Numbered from the stretch's first letter, positions 1 through 13,777 are shown. The stretch is DNA of 64,000 nt from Trachythela sp. YZ-2020 (GCA_016169945.1 JADLSH010000375.1:1560501-1624500), one strand, 5' to 3'. Notes: generated by a model not told the origin, from the sequence alone. Translations and numbers: made by a program.

Positions 1-419
1 GCTGTTTTTAATTTAATCAAATTGTCCAGCTTTAAAATCCCAAGTAATTTGTAATATGGACTCGGATCCTTTAAATATTAAGTTTTGATGATAACCGATT
101 TAGCTTACTTTTGTACGTAGTTCCCCAACTCATTAAGCCGTAGTTCAGATATGGATAGATAAGAGTATAATAAAGATTAGTTAACATGTGTAAATTAAGA
201 TATCGACGTTAGTTGAAATAAAATTCCTATGTTCTTAGCTATTTTACTATTAACATGTGTAATTTGATTGTGCCATTGAAGGTGCTCATCAATATAAACA
301 CCAAGATATTTTATACAGCTCGTATGAGTAACATTAGGAATGTCAATTAAAATACTTTTCCTTGGTCTTGAGTCGAGAAAAGCTCCACTCAAAAGATAAT
401 GAAAGCTCCCATCTAACAA
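1..419 (-). pseudogene. LINE reverse transcriptase C-terminal fragment (CR1/L2/jockey-like)
   Basis: Minus-strand reading from 419 to about 195 gives a region with the typical post-catalytic RT phrase CIKYLGVYIDEHLQWHNQI. After a frame change near 195, another frame continues with NLYYTLIYPYLNYGLMSWG, which follows that phrase in non-LTR retrotransposons. Only the RT thumb/C-terminal part is present; the element runs off the window edge and is frameshifted, so it is dead. The clade is inferred from the motif style only. Confidence 0.75.
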
Positions 420-1446
420 TTAAGTTCGACTTAATTAAGTTCGACGTTTGATTCACGCCGAATTTCGCTGAACCGTAAATCTTAATACGAATTAGGTTCG
501 GTACATGAGAAGGGCGACGTTTGAACTAGGATTTATGGTAAATTTATCTGCACGCAAACCTTGCACACTTATCAAAGCAAAGTATAGTAATAAAATTTAT
601 ATTTTATGCTTTTGAAGCCCACTCGCAATGCCGTGGTTAGCTAGCAATGGGCCGACTTTCAAGCGACCAATCAGAAACGTTTTAAGATTTTGTTTGCGTT
701 AGGAGAAATTGAAATTTCGGCATGCTCAATCGGGTTATTGAGCACTTGAGAAGTTGGGAGGGCACTCAAGCGCTAGGTTGGTCTCGGCTATAGCGCCACG
801 CGTGCTCCTTTGTCATTGCGAATAAAAAGTGCCAAAAACGATCCGATTAAAAATTGTTCTTTTAATTTGCGAACATTTGCCCAAATGGGGTTCCCTATTT
901 AGGACAAATTCCCATAACTGCCGTTGCTATGGCATCAATAACTATCAATATGACGGATATTTTTGCTTTTAAATAATCTAGCTCGTCATCTAGCTATAAT
1001 GGAGCTGTCATGCAAAAAGATGTTACGAAAAATTGTGGAACGTTGGGAGAAACAGATCAATTTCTCGTCACGTCCCCGCCAAACATCCACGCATGTCCCT
1101 GAAACTGCATAAAGAAACATGGATATCCCATTGGCTTCATCCAATTATTGAAACATTTTATCCACACAGTGGCGTAACTTTAGCCACTTTAGGGGACTTG
1201 TTCACTTCAAGTATTCATTCGCAAAGAGTAGAATTTGAGTTCAATTCGGGGCAAGGGGCCAATATATTGCGGTTAGGGCCCACAGGTATACCAGTGTGTC
1301 CACTCAGTTACTTTACTTTACTTACCAGTTTTGATAAATTTGACGTCTGGTATTTGAAAGTTGTTGAAATAATGCTTGCTAAAGATATATCACTCAGCTC
1401 GATCAGAAGTAGTCTTGAAACTCAGATGGTTTCTTTCAGCCCTCTG
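420..1446. other. Intergenic, no supported gene
   Basis: AT-rich sequence with a short direct repeat of TTAAGTTCGAC near 421-450. A plus-strand open frame of 175 codons starts at 1033, but its last third runs antisense to the LINE remnant at 1447-1914 and its protein is not recognised. I see no splice-supported exon or TIR pair here. Confidence 0.4.
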
Positions 1447-1960
1447 TTATTTCAAGATGTTCCCGGTATTTACCGGGTTTGTAGATCCTTGGATTGCGTC
1501 AGTACAACACAATTTCCAGAACAAAGAACGATACCGTTTGGACATTCCAATTTGTCGTAAAACGTTTTCATTGGCAGGATGCCAAGAACCAAGGGCGCCG
1601 ATAACAAAACCAAAGACCTCACATTGCTTTCCTTGATCAACGAAGAATTGCTTTAGCCCTTCATATTTATTAAGTTTCCGTTGTTCAGCGTCACGGAGGG
1701 CTTCAGCATTATTATCGAAGGGGCAACAGACATCAATAATTAGGACTTTGTTATCTTCTTTTACTATTATGTCAGGGCGAAGGCGAGAATTGGCGACACG
1801 AACTTGTTGGTCAGTGGTGATAGTTCCACGTTGAACGGCGTTGACGATGCGGTCTACTATGCTATTGTGTCTCCGCAGGATACTAGGCATGTTAGGAAGG
1901 CAGTGGCATAACACATGGAAAGCACAAGCAAGGTGGAAGCAAAACGATCTTGAACATGGA
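1447..1960 (-). pseudogene. R2-type LINE C-terminus with restriction-like endonuclease
   Basis: The 155-codon frame 1914-1447 contains RPDIIV followed about 11 residues later by VLIIDVCCPF and a K-rich helix with NKYEGL. This is the PD...D...K/YE arrangement of the restriction-enzyme-like endonuclease at the C-terminus of R2/R4/NeSL-type LINEs. Just upstream in the same frame is AFHVLCHCLP, matching the H..C.C end of the Cys-His motif that precedes the endonuclease in this group. No reverse transcriptase is found upstream, so the copy is 5' truncated. Exact clade is uncertain. Confidence 0.7.
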
Positions 1961-2515
1961 AATGAAGGAAACGACTGGCTTCTTTAGCAAAAACAGAACC
2001 AGAGTTCTCAGTGGAAAGGATAGGGAGACCATTGTCATTGAATTTAATTTCGACACCAAGGACAATACGCTGCACTGCACTGCCCTGAACTGCAATTTAG
2101 GAGACTGTGCATGTGGAGCAGTATGGCGTTCTGTTCCGGTCAACATCATTTGTGTTAAAGGGCATATTACAGTGTATGAAACGAATTTTACGTTGTTCTA
2201 ATTAATTAATATACTTTTATTAGAACGAAATTTTAAAATGATAGCATAACATAACCATGGTATGAACTTATTATCTTCAGAAAAACGTAATGGAACATCT
2301 GGTTCGTCCTTATGAATATTTATTTGAAGATTAATAATTGACTTATAAATATTTGAAACTAATATGGTCAATTTATCCGCACACAAACTTCGCACGCTTA
2401 TTATGCACAGTTATATAGTTAGTATACGAAAAGTCTAGTACAATCTCATATTGTGTTCCTGAGAAAAACAGGTGATAATATTTTCTCTGTTCTAAAACTC
2501 ATATTATACAGTCTA

Positions 2516-3113
2516 TACAGAGTGTCCCAAAAAATAATGTCCCGACTATATTTAATTTTGTGGTATTACTAGGTTAGCTTAAATGGAAGTTTCAGGTTTC
2601 GACCTATATTTGATGGAATAACTATCATATCTTCGTTTCTCGTAAAAATGAGTAAAAAGGATGCAAAAACCCTGGCAGTGGAGAAAATGCCCAGGGTTTA
2701 CTATTTAACATTCATTTTGTCCCAAAACAGCAAATTCAGTGCACTTTCCATTCCTGCTCGGGAATGGAAAATTATTGTCTATTAACTATGAGTATATATA
2801 GCCAATTCCCGGCGATGTTAGCGACAACAAGTCATGAGTGGGCGTGGGTAGGTAGTCATTTGTTTTAAAAATCCTTTCTACGAGTTTCGAAATACGGTTA
2901 ACCTAATTTCCATAATTTGGACAAGTCGCAACATTATATTGGTGACCCACCTTGAGTGATTCTACAAGGTAAATGGTTATTTATTTTGATCATTCAAATA
3001 CCAATGGATTTACATGATACGTTTGTTATTCACATCAATGCAAAAATTTAAATCTTCGATAAATGCTAACAAAATAACAAACGGAGAAGGGGAATTTTTT
3101 GGGACACCATGTA
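2516..3113. mobile_element. Non-autonomous TIR element, TA target, CAGRGTGTCCC ends
   Basis: Left end TACAGAGTGTCCCAAAAAAT and right end ATTTTTTGGGACACCATGTA are near-perfect inverted repeats bounded by TA, about 598 bp apart. There is no transposase frame inside. Two other elements in the window (15174-15520 and 15826-16457) have related ends. The TA boundary suggests a mariner-like or ISL2EU-like mobiliser; this is inference. Confidence 0.7.
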
Positions 3114-3582
3114 TGTACAAAAATCACAAATTTATTCTTGCAGGTTTGCAGTGTTTATAAGAACTATAGAATACAGTGTTCAAGCAGCTATAATAAAATT
3201 GTTTTTTTATGTTACTATACGGATGTGAAAATATTTTTTGATATGATTACTGTTGTTGTACAGTATACAGTACAGGTTCATGAGTACTTGATGAAATGAT
3301 GGTTGGGTAAGCGTATTTTCAGTTAACTTGAGCTTTGATAAATATCTTAAACCGCTGTGTTCGGTTTCTCTTCGGTACCAACCAAGGGCATAAAAAGCGA
3401 AATGTCCCTAAAATCGAAATGTTACTATTTCAAATTTGATTTCGAATCTTAACTTATGCATATCATGGGTTCTAAAAAATGCTTTTGATTTTACTACTGA
3501 TCACTTTTTCGTCCACTTTTTATACCCCTTTAAACTACACAAATCGTAAGTGTAAATTCCGCTGTTTTGCAAAAAGCAATAT

Positions 3583-5425
3583 CTATTGGGTTTCTTGTTG
3601 ATTAAGTTCGCCGTTTTTTACTTCAGTAAACTCATGTTCGTTGTCACCCGTAACCTCGATCTCTGTGTTTTCTGTTTGCATCCTATCTGATTCGACAACA
3701 GGAGCCATCGCCACTTCAATAAGCTCTTCACTATCCGTTGCATTTGACGACTCTGCTTCTAATGCTATATCACTCTCGTGCGACTCCAATTCACCAAACT
3801 CGGGCTTGTTATCTGTCGACAAATCCTTCTCGATCTCATCATTTCTTCTAATATCCACAAAAGGGTTTTCTTTCTCATGATTGAACTCGTGTTCGGGCGT
3901 GTTCATTTTGAAGGCAATATGCTGTGCTGGCGAATCACTGCAAATGCCGTTATAATGCGAAGATGGGCCGTTATTTGTGCTGCTTAGATGATCCATCGGA
4001 AAATCTGGGGAATGAAGCTTGATGTAACATTCCGAATTTGAAGCCGCGATGTGTTCATCTAACATTACCGAATCAGGGAATTTTCCTTTAAAGTCATGAG
4101 CGCTCGATATCTCTTCTAAATGTTCGGACAAAAAGTTTGCGCTTAATGGTTCTGACGGAGAATCAACTTGCTTCGCTCTTATTTCTGGTTCACTTGGTGT
4201 ATTATCAGCTTTACTGGTGGTTTGAGAAGAGGTTTCTCCTACCAACGTCGAAATGTGGGACTCAGCGTCTAAACTGCAATGGCTCGAAACACTTGGCGCA
4301 TCGATATGCTCTTGTTTAATGCGAATTGTATCAGGTGAGTGGGCAAACAATTGATCTGGAAGCGAATCAAAGTCGTTTGGTTCAAGCTTGAATTTCTTTG
4401 CACTAATCAGTTCTTCGGGTTCATCATCCCGGCGCTTCAACTCAGAACTTGTGGACTCAACCACGAATGCTTGGGATGAATTTACAAATTGCAACAGAGG
4501 GTCCGCTAAAGTAGATGGGTCTTCTTCATGAGGCTGAGAAGTCGGAGGAAATGCAGGCGTGACCGGTGGAAGGATACTTGCAGTATTCTCTTGAACGTGC
4601 ACAGAAAATGGACTTCCCTTGAGCACCATTCCATTTATGAACACCGTAATAAGATGTTCACCGCTGTTGATTGGTGTATAGGTTACAGAATAACAACCAT
4701 TCTGTCGATCAATGACTTGAGCTTGGAAACATTTCTCGCTCTTAATGTGCAACGAGCTGTCGTCTGCGGACTGTACGGTGACCACAATGCGATCGCCGCC
4801 TTTGTTGCGAGGATTACCACGGCCGTCGTAACACTGCACAAGAAAGCTAGCCATCTGACGGGCAATAACAGGCGCATCCATTCCTTTAACAACTGACGCA
4901 GATGGACTTGTATTCGTGTCTTCTACTCTACCAAGCTGAGAGAGAAGTTGCATGACAGTACTATCGATCGTCAAGCGAATGTTGTCATCAGCGACGGGGA
5001 TACAGTTGTATTGTGCACCAGTCAATTCTTTCATACGATCCATGATATACTTCTTCATTGCAAGAACTTCTACTTGGGTGCTATTCCGCAACGTCAGCTC
5101 GGTGAAACCAATGCTACTCTGAATGGAACCAAACGCGTACTCCAGTTCGGACTTCTGGGCGTCCAGGTGAAGCAAGCGTTCGTTGCGGATGTTTTGTACT
5201 TGATTGTAGAGGAAACTGTATCGATCGTTTATCGTGCGCATACATTGCGTGAAGATGTCATTCAGTTCCTTGATCATGGCTCGTGTTCTCTCGTCTACGC
5301 TCGTGCGCATCTCGCTGACCGCAGCAAGACCTTGCTTCAGAAACAAACCAGTCGACCTTGCCTCGCTTAGTTGTTCAGCTATTTTACTACGTTCTTTATT
5401 GTAGATCTCTTTGGCAAACGCATAT
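3583..5425 (-). CDS. TRIM45-like protein, last coding exon: coiled coil, filamin domain, long acidic tail
   Basis: This is the third coding exon of a minus-strand TRIM gene; the acceptor TTTACTTTCAG lies just upstream of 5425. Its first base completes a Lys codon whose first two bases end the exon at 10949, giving HRSHK-YAFAKEIYN. Joined to the exons at 10949-11292 and 12171-12344 it makes a 786-aa protein. Residues about 180-320 are a B-box-associated coiled coil. Residues about 353-454 are a filamin/ABP280 immunoglobulin-like repeat (YDGRGNPR ... GSPFSVHV). Residues 455-786 are an acidic Ser/Glu-rich tail with no known fold. RING, two B-boxes, coiled coil and filamin is the TRIM45 order, so the protein is probably a RING E3 ubiquitin ligase. 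The tail is unusual for TRIM45: it holds KRR (503-505) and KKFK (516-519), spaced like a bipartite nuclear signal, and psi-K-x-E sites at Lys519 and Lys543. Cnidarian TRIM expansions make strict orthology uncertain. Confidence 0.9.
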
Positions 5426-6526
5426 CTGAAAGTAAATACAAGTTTTACTGGAATTAGCCTACGGGCTGCTTGGCATATTTGATGTGGAATATGTATTTGA
5501 CAGAACACGATCAGCGGAAGATTAAGTACAGTAAACTTGATTTGCGATATTGGTGGCACGATGTAATCTTTAGTGCATGTGACCTCGGCGGCCAGAATTC
5601 CTATCCTGCAATATGCAGTTTTCTGATCGTAATTTCGCTTCAGTCACATGTGAGAACAGTACTCTATCAAACACCGGATATTTTCTTCGGGTATTCAGGT
5701 CTCCTTGCGAGAAGCTATTAGGGCCGATAAGGGATGGCCGTCACTGGATCTCTAGGGGGAACGGTGTTAACAGAGCTGATAGATATATCATGTATTAATA
5801 GAGTTAGATTAATTTAAATTTAGTTAGGTTAATTAAATTTTAAACCAGATCCAAGATTAAACAGTAAAGTCTCGAAAATTGATTTCATTTACTCTCTATT
5901 GCATTACAGTACTACGCAAACATGAAATTTTGGCACACTCCTTGCCGGCTTGAGTAAACCGCACGGACGAGAACAATAGAAAGGGACTGGCACTGAACGT
6001 CTATTTCCGCCATCTTTGACTTCACTTTTTGGATGTAAGTTTTCACTCCAAATATATAGGAGCTAACTGGTTTAACCTTCCTAATATCTTGTATTCCGTG
6101 TCCGAAGCCATGGCATAATATACTTTCGACTTTTCGGACGACGGACGTACGAGGCGTGGTGATTGGTAAAAACGTCTAAAGATATGTTCATCAATCACAT
6201 CGATATATTGTCATACAATTTAGATTTTATGTAAGTAGGACAAGTGCTATATATTAGTCTCTTTTTCGAAAAGTGACGCGCGAGACAACGTTTAGACAAA
6301 TGTGTAGTAGAGTTCTGATCACCGCCATTACTTTCAGATTTGAAAGTCCTTACGTGTAGGGGTTGACTGTTTCTTTTCAGAGGGCCTCTATATAATTCAG
6401 AGGACTGCTCTTTACAGGAATCGTCTACTTTAAATATCCTGAGACGCAGTTGGTAAATATGGAAAGGATACATTGTAGATTCAACAATATATTGTATAAG
6501 ATACATTATAATATAAGGTGTATAAC

Positions 6527-7830
6527 ACGCAATTTGATTGGCTAATAGGCGTGCATTATGACGCAATAACGCACTGTGCCACTGTCACTGTTTTGCTTTT
6601 TCAATTTTTCTCGCTTCGTCTTCACTTGTTCTCAATACAATATGAACAAAATTATAAAGTTTTAAGCAGGGACGTGGCGAACGAATCACGTCCCTGCTTA
6701 AAGTCCCCCCTGGGGGGGGGGGGGGTGTCATATCATTATGACCAACTTTTCCGATTAAAATGACCAACTTTTTTGTCTTTCTATATACAAACTTTTGTAT
6801 CAAAATTATAGGAGAAAATGAAAGAATTCATAAAAACCTGAATAGTTGTATGATCGGATATGAGTCTCTGTGGCTTGATTTCGTGCAGTTTCAGAGACAA
6901 TTTTTTATATATCCCATCTAAACGGACCAAGCTTTACAGGGGGGTAATTAAAAAGGGCCCTGTGCTAAGGCGCTTCTAACGTTCATTTGAACTACACAAA
7001 TATCACTTCGACTCTGAAAGGGTTATAAATGTTACATTTGCTAACAAGAATGTTTAGCAATTTCAATTTAACTATGAAATTTATTCGTAACTGCCCCAAA
7101 CAGCTTTCAATTGCCTTTATTGTCCTTGTTTTTAGTAAAGTTTTCAAATGCAAGCATTTTTTAGAAAGGATCAAAGAATGATGTTGAGGACAATGCGTGT
7201 ATGCTACACTCCAGTAATTCTGCACTAGTCTATTGACCAACTGCTTACGTACGTACTCAGGAGCGCATAATATTTGAAAATTAGAACGTATTGTTTCTTA
7301 TATATTTTAACTAACAACAAATGTTCTGACCAACTCTTTAATATTTAGAATTATTGTACTTGCGTTGCACGTTTTATAATTTCAGCGCATAGTCTCAACG
7401 CATAATTTCTCAATATTTTTTTACCAACAACAAACCATTTTTTGACCAACTTTTTAATATTTAGAATTATTGGGGGGGTGTCACACCCCCACACCCCCCC
7501 GGTCGCCACGTCCCTGGTTTTAAGTCCAAAGATTGTCAGAAAGCAAGAAAAAGTAGACTTAAAAAACGAGATGAAAGAGCCGGCCAACAAAATGACAACG
7601 GGGCAAAAACGGCGAAGAAAGATTCGTAGCTGTTTCGGAGTCTGAATTAATCTCTTTTGACATTCAAAGCTACATAATTATACTTTATTTTAACTCAGAA
7701 CAAAACAAATTTATCCACAGTTCTAGGTGTAAAAAGCATAGATTAGCCAGTTTGGCATTTGTTTTTTGATAACATTATAGTTATTTATAAGCGGTCAAGT
7801 CTCAAGATGCAATGCCAAAAGAACTACACG
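6527..7830. repeat. Interspersed repeat, interrupted by a hAT element; paralogue at 54464-54950
   Basis: Sequence from CAATTTGATTGGCTAAT (6531) through ATTATAAAGTTTTAA and resuming at 7517 with GTTTTAAGTCCAAAG matches, piece by piece, the uninterrupted copy starting near 54464. Shared blocks include AAAGATTCGTAGCTGTTTC and AAATTTATCCACAGTTCTAG. The 54-kb copy reads AGTTTTAAATCCAAAG straight through, so it serves as the empty site. The repeat itself has no recognisable coding capacity. Confidence 0.85.
6667..7516. mobile_element. hAT-type non-autonomous element with 8-bp TSD
   Basis: Ends are CAGGGACGTGGCGA (6667-6680) and TCGCCACGTCCCTG (7503-7516), a perfect 14-bp TIR. The flanking 8-bp direct duplication is GTTTTAAG (6659-6666 and 7517-7524). 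The 8-bp TSD and CAGGG-type ends are hallmarks of hAT transposons. The interior lacks a transposase frame and has G/C homopolymer blocks next to both ends. A subterminal inverted copy of the first 10 bases occurs at 6687-6696. Confidence 0.92.
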
Positions 7831-10800
7831 ACTCGTTTTCTGTTTCGACAGTGCTTATGTCACAAAATAGGGGTCGAATAGGGAACAAAAAGTTAGTTAT
7901 TAAGTTCGTTTACAGTTTTTGGTTTTCTCTTTTCGTTTGCGAGATAAACGACTTTAAACATGGCAAAATAGACAATTTTTGAAAAAAAGCCGCGGCCAGG
8001 AAAAGGACAGCAAAAAGACTGGCGCGACACTTGTGTGACGTAGCTTAAGGGACGGAAGCTTTACTTTTACTGTGTTGACTTGTATATTATTACTTTATCA
8101 GGAAGGTAAAACATAACTTTACTGAGCTGAAAAAGGAATTGCTTTGCCATTTTAAAGTGCCCGTAACCCCAAAATTGATTTTCAGCCTATCAAAAGTGTG
8201 CTACAAATATAGTATTTTGGTGAAAAAATTGTTGCTTTTGGTTAAAAAGCAAAAAGTTTAGAGCCACTTGAATTAGAAGTTTTTTGGCTAATGGACGCCG
8301 GGTACGGGAGTCTGAGTCTAGAACAATTTGTGACGTCGCGCAAGTTACTGAATATTTCAGTGTATAATTCCTTTATTATCACATCTATTTTACACGAGGG
8401 TTTATATTTGTATAAAGACAGTTTTTTGCCGCAGTGGTAATTACATCACTGAAACATTTTAATCAAATTCGCCAAATGCAAAGTTAGACAAATTTTATAA
8501 AAACATGACTGCCTCAAATATGCTATGGCAAAATATAAAGGGCAACACATCGCATGATAACAGTTAAAATTTTAGTTATATTTATACGTTTTTATCGCTA
8601 ACCTTGCGTACATGTCTCTCGCCAAACTCAAACGGCCGAGGACTTAAAATGATCTTGAATCTTTATCAAAATACGGAATTAATTCATGCAAGTTTAATAC
8701 TTTCCGAATATTTTTGAAACTCTATAGATGACAACGGTTAAGTGAGGTCATAGCCAATGATCTTCCGGTTTTATTCACTTCCGTCATAGGGTGTTGCGGT
8801 GCACATGCGACGAAAGATCTTAAAAGTTTCCTCCCTTTCTCAATTTATTATTCGTCATCCTCTCGGGCTGTCGTCGTGACCTTCCCGGAAAATGCGAATC
8901 CACAGTAATGCAGACAGCGGAGTATATTGGCCGGTACTTCATTTTCGGTTGATTTTCACGAATTAAAGATATGTATTCAATTTATGCATTGGACTAATTT
9001 GATGATTTTTACTCCAAAAACGTTATTATTTTAGTCGACATTACTCCGGTCTCTGCCCCCTGGAATGATGCCCCATGGAATACTATCCATGGATGGATGG
9101 TGTGTAACTGTCAACCGAGGGAGGGTGCATATGAGAACTTTGCCCAGCAGAGATCCAGTATAAGTGTGGACTGTACTGTGTGGCTGAAATTTCGTGGCGA
9201 TTATTAGCATAACGTACGGCACAAGCGTGACAACTCTGCGTGCGTCTATGTTCTGCTTAAATATAATATAATATTATGGATTATTCGATCTCTAGTCTAG
9301 TCTTCTTTTATTTCTTGTGTTTGAGAAATTTAAATTTTCAAGAATGGAAACAGCCTTGGTATGGCTAAGTTTGCCATTATAGCTCTTCAGTGGTGGATTT
9401 ATCTCACATTTCCAATTCCAGAACCGATAGCGCTCCAGACTGCTCAACACAAGCTTCGCAAAGAGCCAAAGACCTGTCTCGAAAAGTAAACATTTTCATT
9501 TCAAGCGGATTGTATATATTAGAACTGTCGGACAATACCAATATGTTTGAAAAAATGTGTTAAATACGTTGATCTAAGGAAATAAGAATGCACTTTGTGC
9601 TTTTCGCAGTGACTGCGTCAAATTCGCGCAATGTAAGGCTGTACAAAACGTACATGATAACTTGTATAGCATGATCCCGACAGATCAGTCTTGTCGCGGT
9701 GTTTGCAGCTACTATAGAGAAGACACATCATTTCTATGTAAATCATATTACATATACGCAGTCAAAAATAGTCCAAAGACGCCTTAAAATGGCACAAACA
9801 AGAACTTGTTACTATTCCACACAGTTATAAAGTAATATAATTAAGATACTTGCGGCCGGAGACGGTGGCGCGCGGCATTATATTTAAGCCATTTAGAACC
9901 ATACCGGGAGGCAAGTGTTCTACAATCGTTTCGTCGTCTTGTCGTTCACTATACTAAGGAGAAGCTGGAATTAAGCTAATCCTAACCCACCGCAGAAGAG
10001 GTACGGTCTGCAAACTATTGCCAACGATCTAACAGTAGGATATGCAAACAAGCAGAGAGTTCATATGGCGTTCATTGCAACTAAAACGTCGGCTTGTATT
10101 TGGGATGTTTGTCGTAGTTGCCGTTACAAATATTCTATGTTATTATGTTGGCCTTTTCTGATCAGAATCTCTGGATATATTTTGGTTTTAATTTGTAAAC
10201 ATGTCTTCGCCTGCGAAGGTTTAGCATAAACAGACGAAGGCATTTGTGTCTTGTCTGCCGTGCTTAGACCAGTTTTGTCTGCGTAAGCATTGGCAATGTA
10301 GTCAGTCGTTTAAATTCTTCATTTCAAACTCCAGTCACATTTTGTACACCTTCAGAGTCTTCTTGTATATTTTGTGGGCAACATAAAGGTTATCTTTGAT
10401 GGAATAATATTTCTTTTTTAGTCCCACTAGCAGTTTTCTCTAAGCCAGATAAGTCCATACATATAGCGCGTCGTAAACAAGTTCCTTAAGTTACGTCACA
10501 CAGGCTCGTCCCAGACTCTTGGTCGATTTGGTCGAAATCACCATTTAAATGCATATATCTCGCAAACGAAAAATGGAAATCAAAAATCGCAATACAAACT
10601 TTTTGTCCTCTGTTCGAAAAACAAAAATTATTTTTTGTGATATGAGCACTTTAAGTAATTCGCTTTTGGTATAAAGTGTGACCTCTGAAGTGCGATTTCC
10701 GTCATTTAAAACTTCGTTCAAGAAAACTTTATGAACACGTTTTCGCGAGAGTCGCGCTGGGTGGGGGAGTGGGGTAGCCCGTTTGTCTGATCGTGAGAGC

Positions 10801-10948
10801 TAGTACATAATGAAATTAGGCGTAATTTCAAACATTTTTGAGAAACGATTTTTTTGAACGGTCTTTTATTATGAACTAGCTTATACTGAAAGTTCCGTGC
10901 TTATGCTCGTGCATGTTTCGAAGCTTATCTATCACAGACAAGACTTAC

Positions 10949-11292
10949 TTGTGACTGCGATGTTCCATCATTGTACAATCTCTACAAACAGAACTCTGGC
11001 ACGACTCGCAATACAAGACCAATTTCTCCTTCTTGTGTACGCTGCAAAACAACGGTTTGGCAAGTTCACCAGGAAGGCAGGAACGCACGTCTTCCAAACT
11101 CGACAGCTGATGATCGACCGTGTCACGTGACCGACGATGGGCGGTCGTGCAGAAATTACAGAGGAATTTTCGACACAAGGTACACCTAGACACTGGTGGT
11201 TCCTTGCTGATACAGTTCTCACAACTGATCAGATTGACTGAGGAGTTGTCCAGTGCAATGACTGTCAACATGTTCTGAGCAAACAAGTTAGT
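10949..11292 (-). CDS. TRIM45-like protein, second coding exon: two B-boxes
   Basis: The acceptor CATTACAG ends at 11293 and the donor is GTAAGT after 10949. Reading begins TNLFAQNMLTVI, the usual TRIM linker after a RING (TNxxxxNMLxVL). It then encodes B-box 1 (CENC...C..C....C..C...H) and B-box 2 (CSVHKKEKLVLYC..C...VCRDCTMMEHRSH). Length is 344 nt, entering in phase 0 and leaving with two bases of a Lys codon, exactly compatible with the neighbouring exons. B-boxes bind zinc and help TRIM assembly. The first in-frame Met is internal, so this is clearly not a first exon. Confidence 0.9.
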
Positions 11293-12368
<1,076 letters not shown>

Positions 12369-12546
12369 CTACAAAAGATTGATATTTATCATTTATAACT
12401 CATACGCAATTTGACCATTTGCCATCGTGTATTTGACCATGAGATTCTGTTTGCATATCTCAGTTGAACGTCACCAGACGATGCGCTTCACACATACATA
12501 AATTGTTTAATGAAACTCACTAGTGTCGTTTACAGAATATCTAGCT

Positions 12547-12852
12547 TAATAGACAATTTGCATTATAGGCTAAATTTTGTTCTAGGCAAGGAAAAGGGAA
12601 ACAATCACAACAGCTACAAAGAACATAATAAGATTAGTAAAATTGCAAAGTTTGGTTGCGAACCAAACTGTGGTATTTCCGCACGTAATACAAAAGTTAC
12701 CAAATTTGCAAACTTTGCAAGGCTATATTTTCCGCATTTTACAACATTTCGCAACCAAACTTTGCAATTTTACTAATTTTAGTATGTTCATTCCGGCAAT
12801 ATACTTTTTTTGCCTAGATTAAAAATTAGTCTATAATGCAAATTGTCTATTA
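12547..12852. mobile_element. Foldback/MITE element with long inverted arms
   Basis: TAATAGACAATTTGCATTAT at 12547 is matched by its reverse complement ending at 12852. Inner segments also pair (TAGTAAAATTGCAAAGTTTG at 12636 with CAAACTTTGCAATTTTACTA). The arms are about 130 bp with small indels. No target duplication was clear, and there is no coding content. Confidence 0.65.
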
Positions 12853-12889
12853 TAGGCATTTAAAATGTTTAATAGCCAAACCGTAAGAT

Positions 12890-13777
12890 TTATACGTAAG
12901 AATGATATATATGGGGTACTACGTAAGAATGATATACATGGGGTACTCGGTGCATTTTTACTGTATTGTGGTTGAACAAACTGCAATACATTGTGTTATA
13001 ACTGTCGTAGTGTCTTCTAGGTCTTTTAATGTTCAATTTTCGTGTTCACCTGTGACAATTACGCCGCACAGCACCAATAAAGGTCAAAATCGGCAAAATG
13101 TCCAACCTGGTCAGGTAGGATAGCACCTCATTCAAATGGCACCTCATTCAAATGGATGAAGTTTTCCATAAAGCTTCATTCACCAGACCGGGTTATGACT
13201 GTCACCAGACTGTATTGGTGTTGTGCGGCGCAGTGGGAAAATATAAACAAGTTTAACCGACACTATTAGCACAGAAGAAAGATATATACAGAAGGGCCAC
13301 TCAGCGGTGCAACGTGTCCTCGTTTTTTTATGCAAAAATATGCAGTTTACTGGCCAGGAAAATGGCGGATCAGCCACTTCAGCGTGCTTATTGGCCAGAA
13401 AAAGCAATTGACTGGCCAGAGAAATGGCGCCCAACATGCGTAATGCGATATGCGCGACCCCCAAAAATTCAAAGGTTCCCAAGAGAGTGAACCCTCTATA
13501 TAATATTTACTCTATGCTATTAGTCTATTATAGTCGTTATTCTAGTCGTTATTCTAGTCGTCACGGACGCCATGTTGGATGAATTTCACAAAGGATTTTG
13601 CTTGTTTGCAATTCAAATTTCATCCAACATGGCGAAAATCTCTTTGTCATTTAAATCCCTTGAGATTGGTTGCACATCACCTATAGCTGACCTGCATCAA
13701 CGCATTATATTCAGTTATGCAAATTCATTATCGTAAAAACCTGAAATCTGATTGCTTACATGTGATGGACAAAAGTT
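12890..13777. other. Intergenic with short repeats
   Basis: Holds a 26-bp direct repeat (GTAAGAATGATATAYATGGGGTAC, 12896-12948), a duplicated ACCTCATTCAAATGG (about 13120-13155), and an inverted repeat CGCCATGTTGGATGAA / TTCATCCAACATGGCG at 13568-13634. No gene is recognised. Confidence 0.5.

Larger units (their letters stand above)
5426..10948 (-). other. Intron 2 of the TRIM45-like gene (5.5 kb)
   Basis: The donor is AA/GTAAGT (exon ends at 10949) and the acceptor CAG ends at 5426. It holds the split repeat at 6527-7830, the hAT element at 6667-7516, and two diverged inverted copies of another repeat near 7860-8060 and 10480-10640 (both with TTCGTTTGCGAGATA and a GTGTGACGTA.CTTAAGG motif). 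From 8100 to 10400 I see nothing gene-like. Confidence 0.85.

Noticed and set aside
1033..1560. 175-codon plus-strand ORF as a gene
   Set aside because: The protein is not recognised, the 3' third is antisense to the LINE endonuclease, and there are no splice sites or upstream signals that support it.
5426..5559. N-terminal 45 residues of the 658-codon TRIM ORF
   Set aside because: These precede a clear CAG acceptor that joins in phase to the B-box exon, so they are intron read-through.
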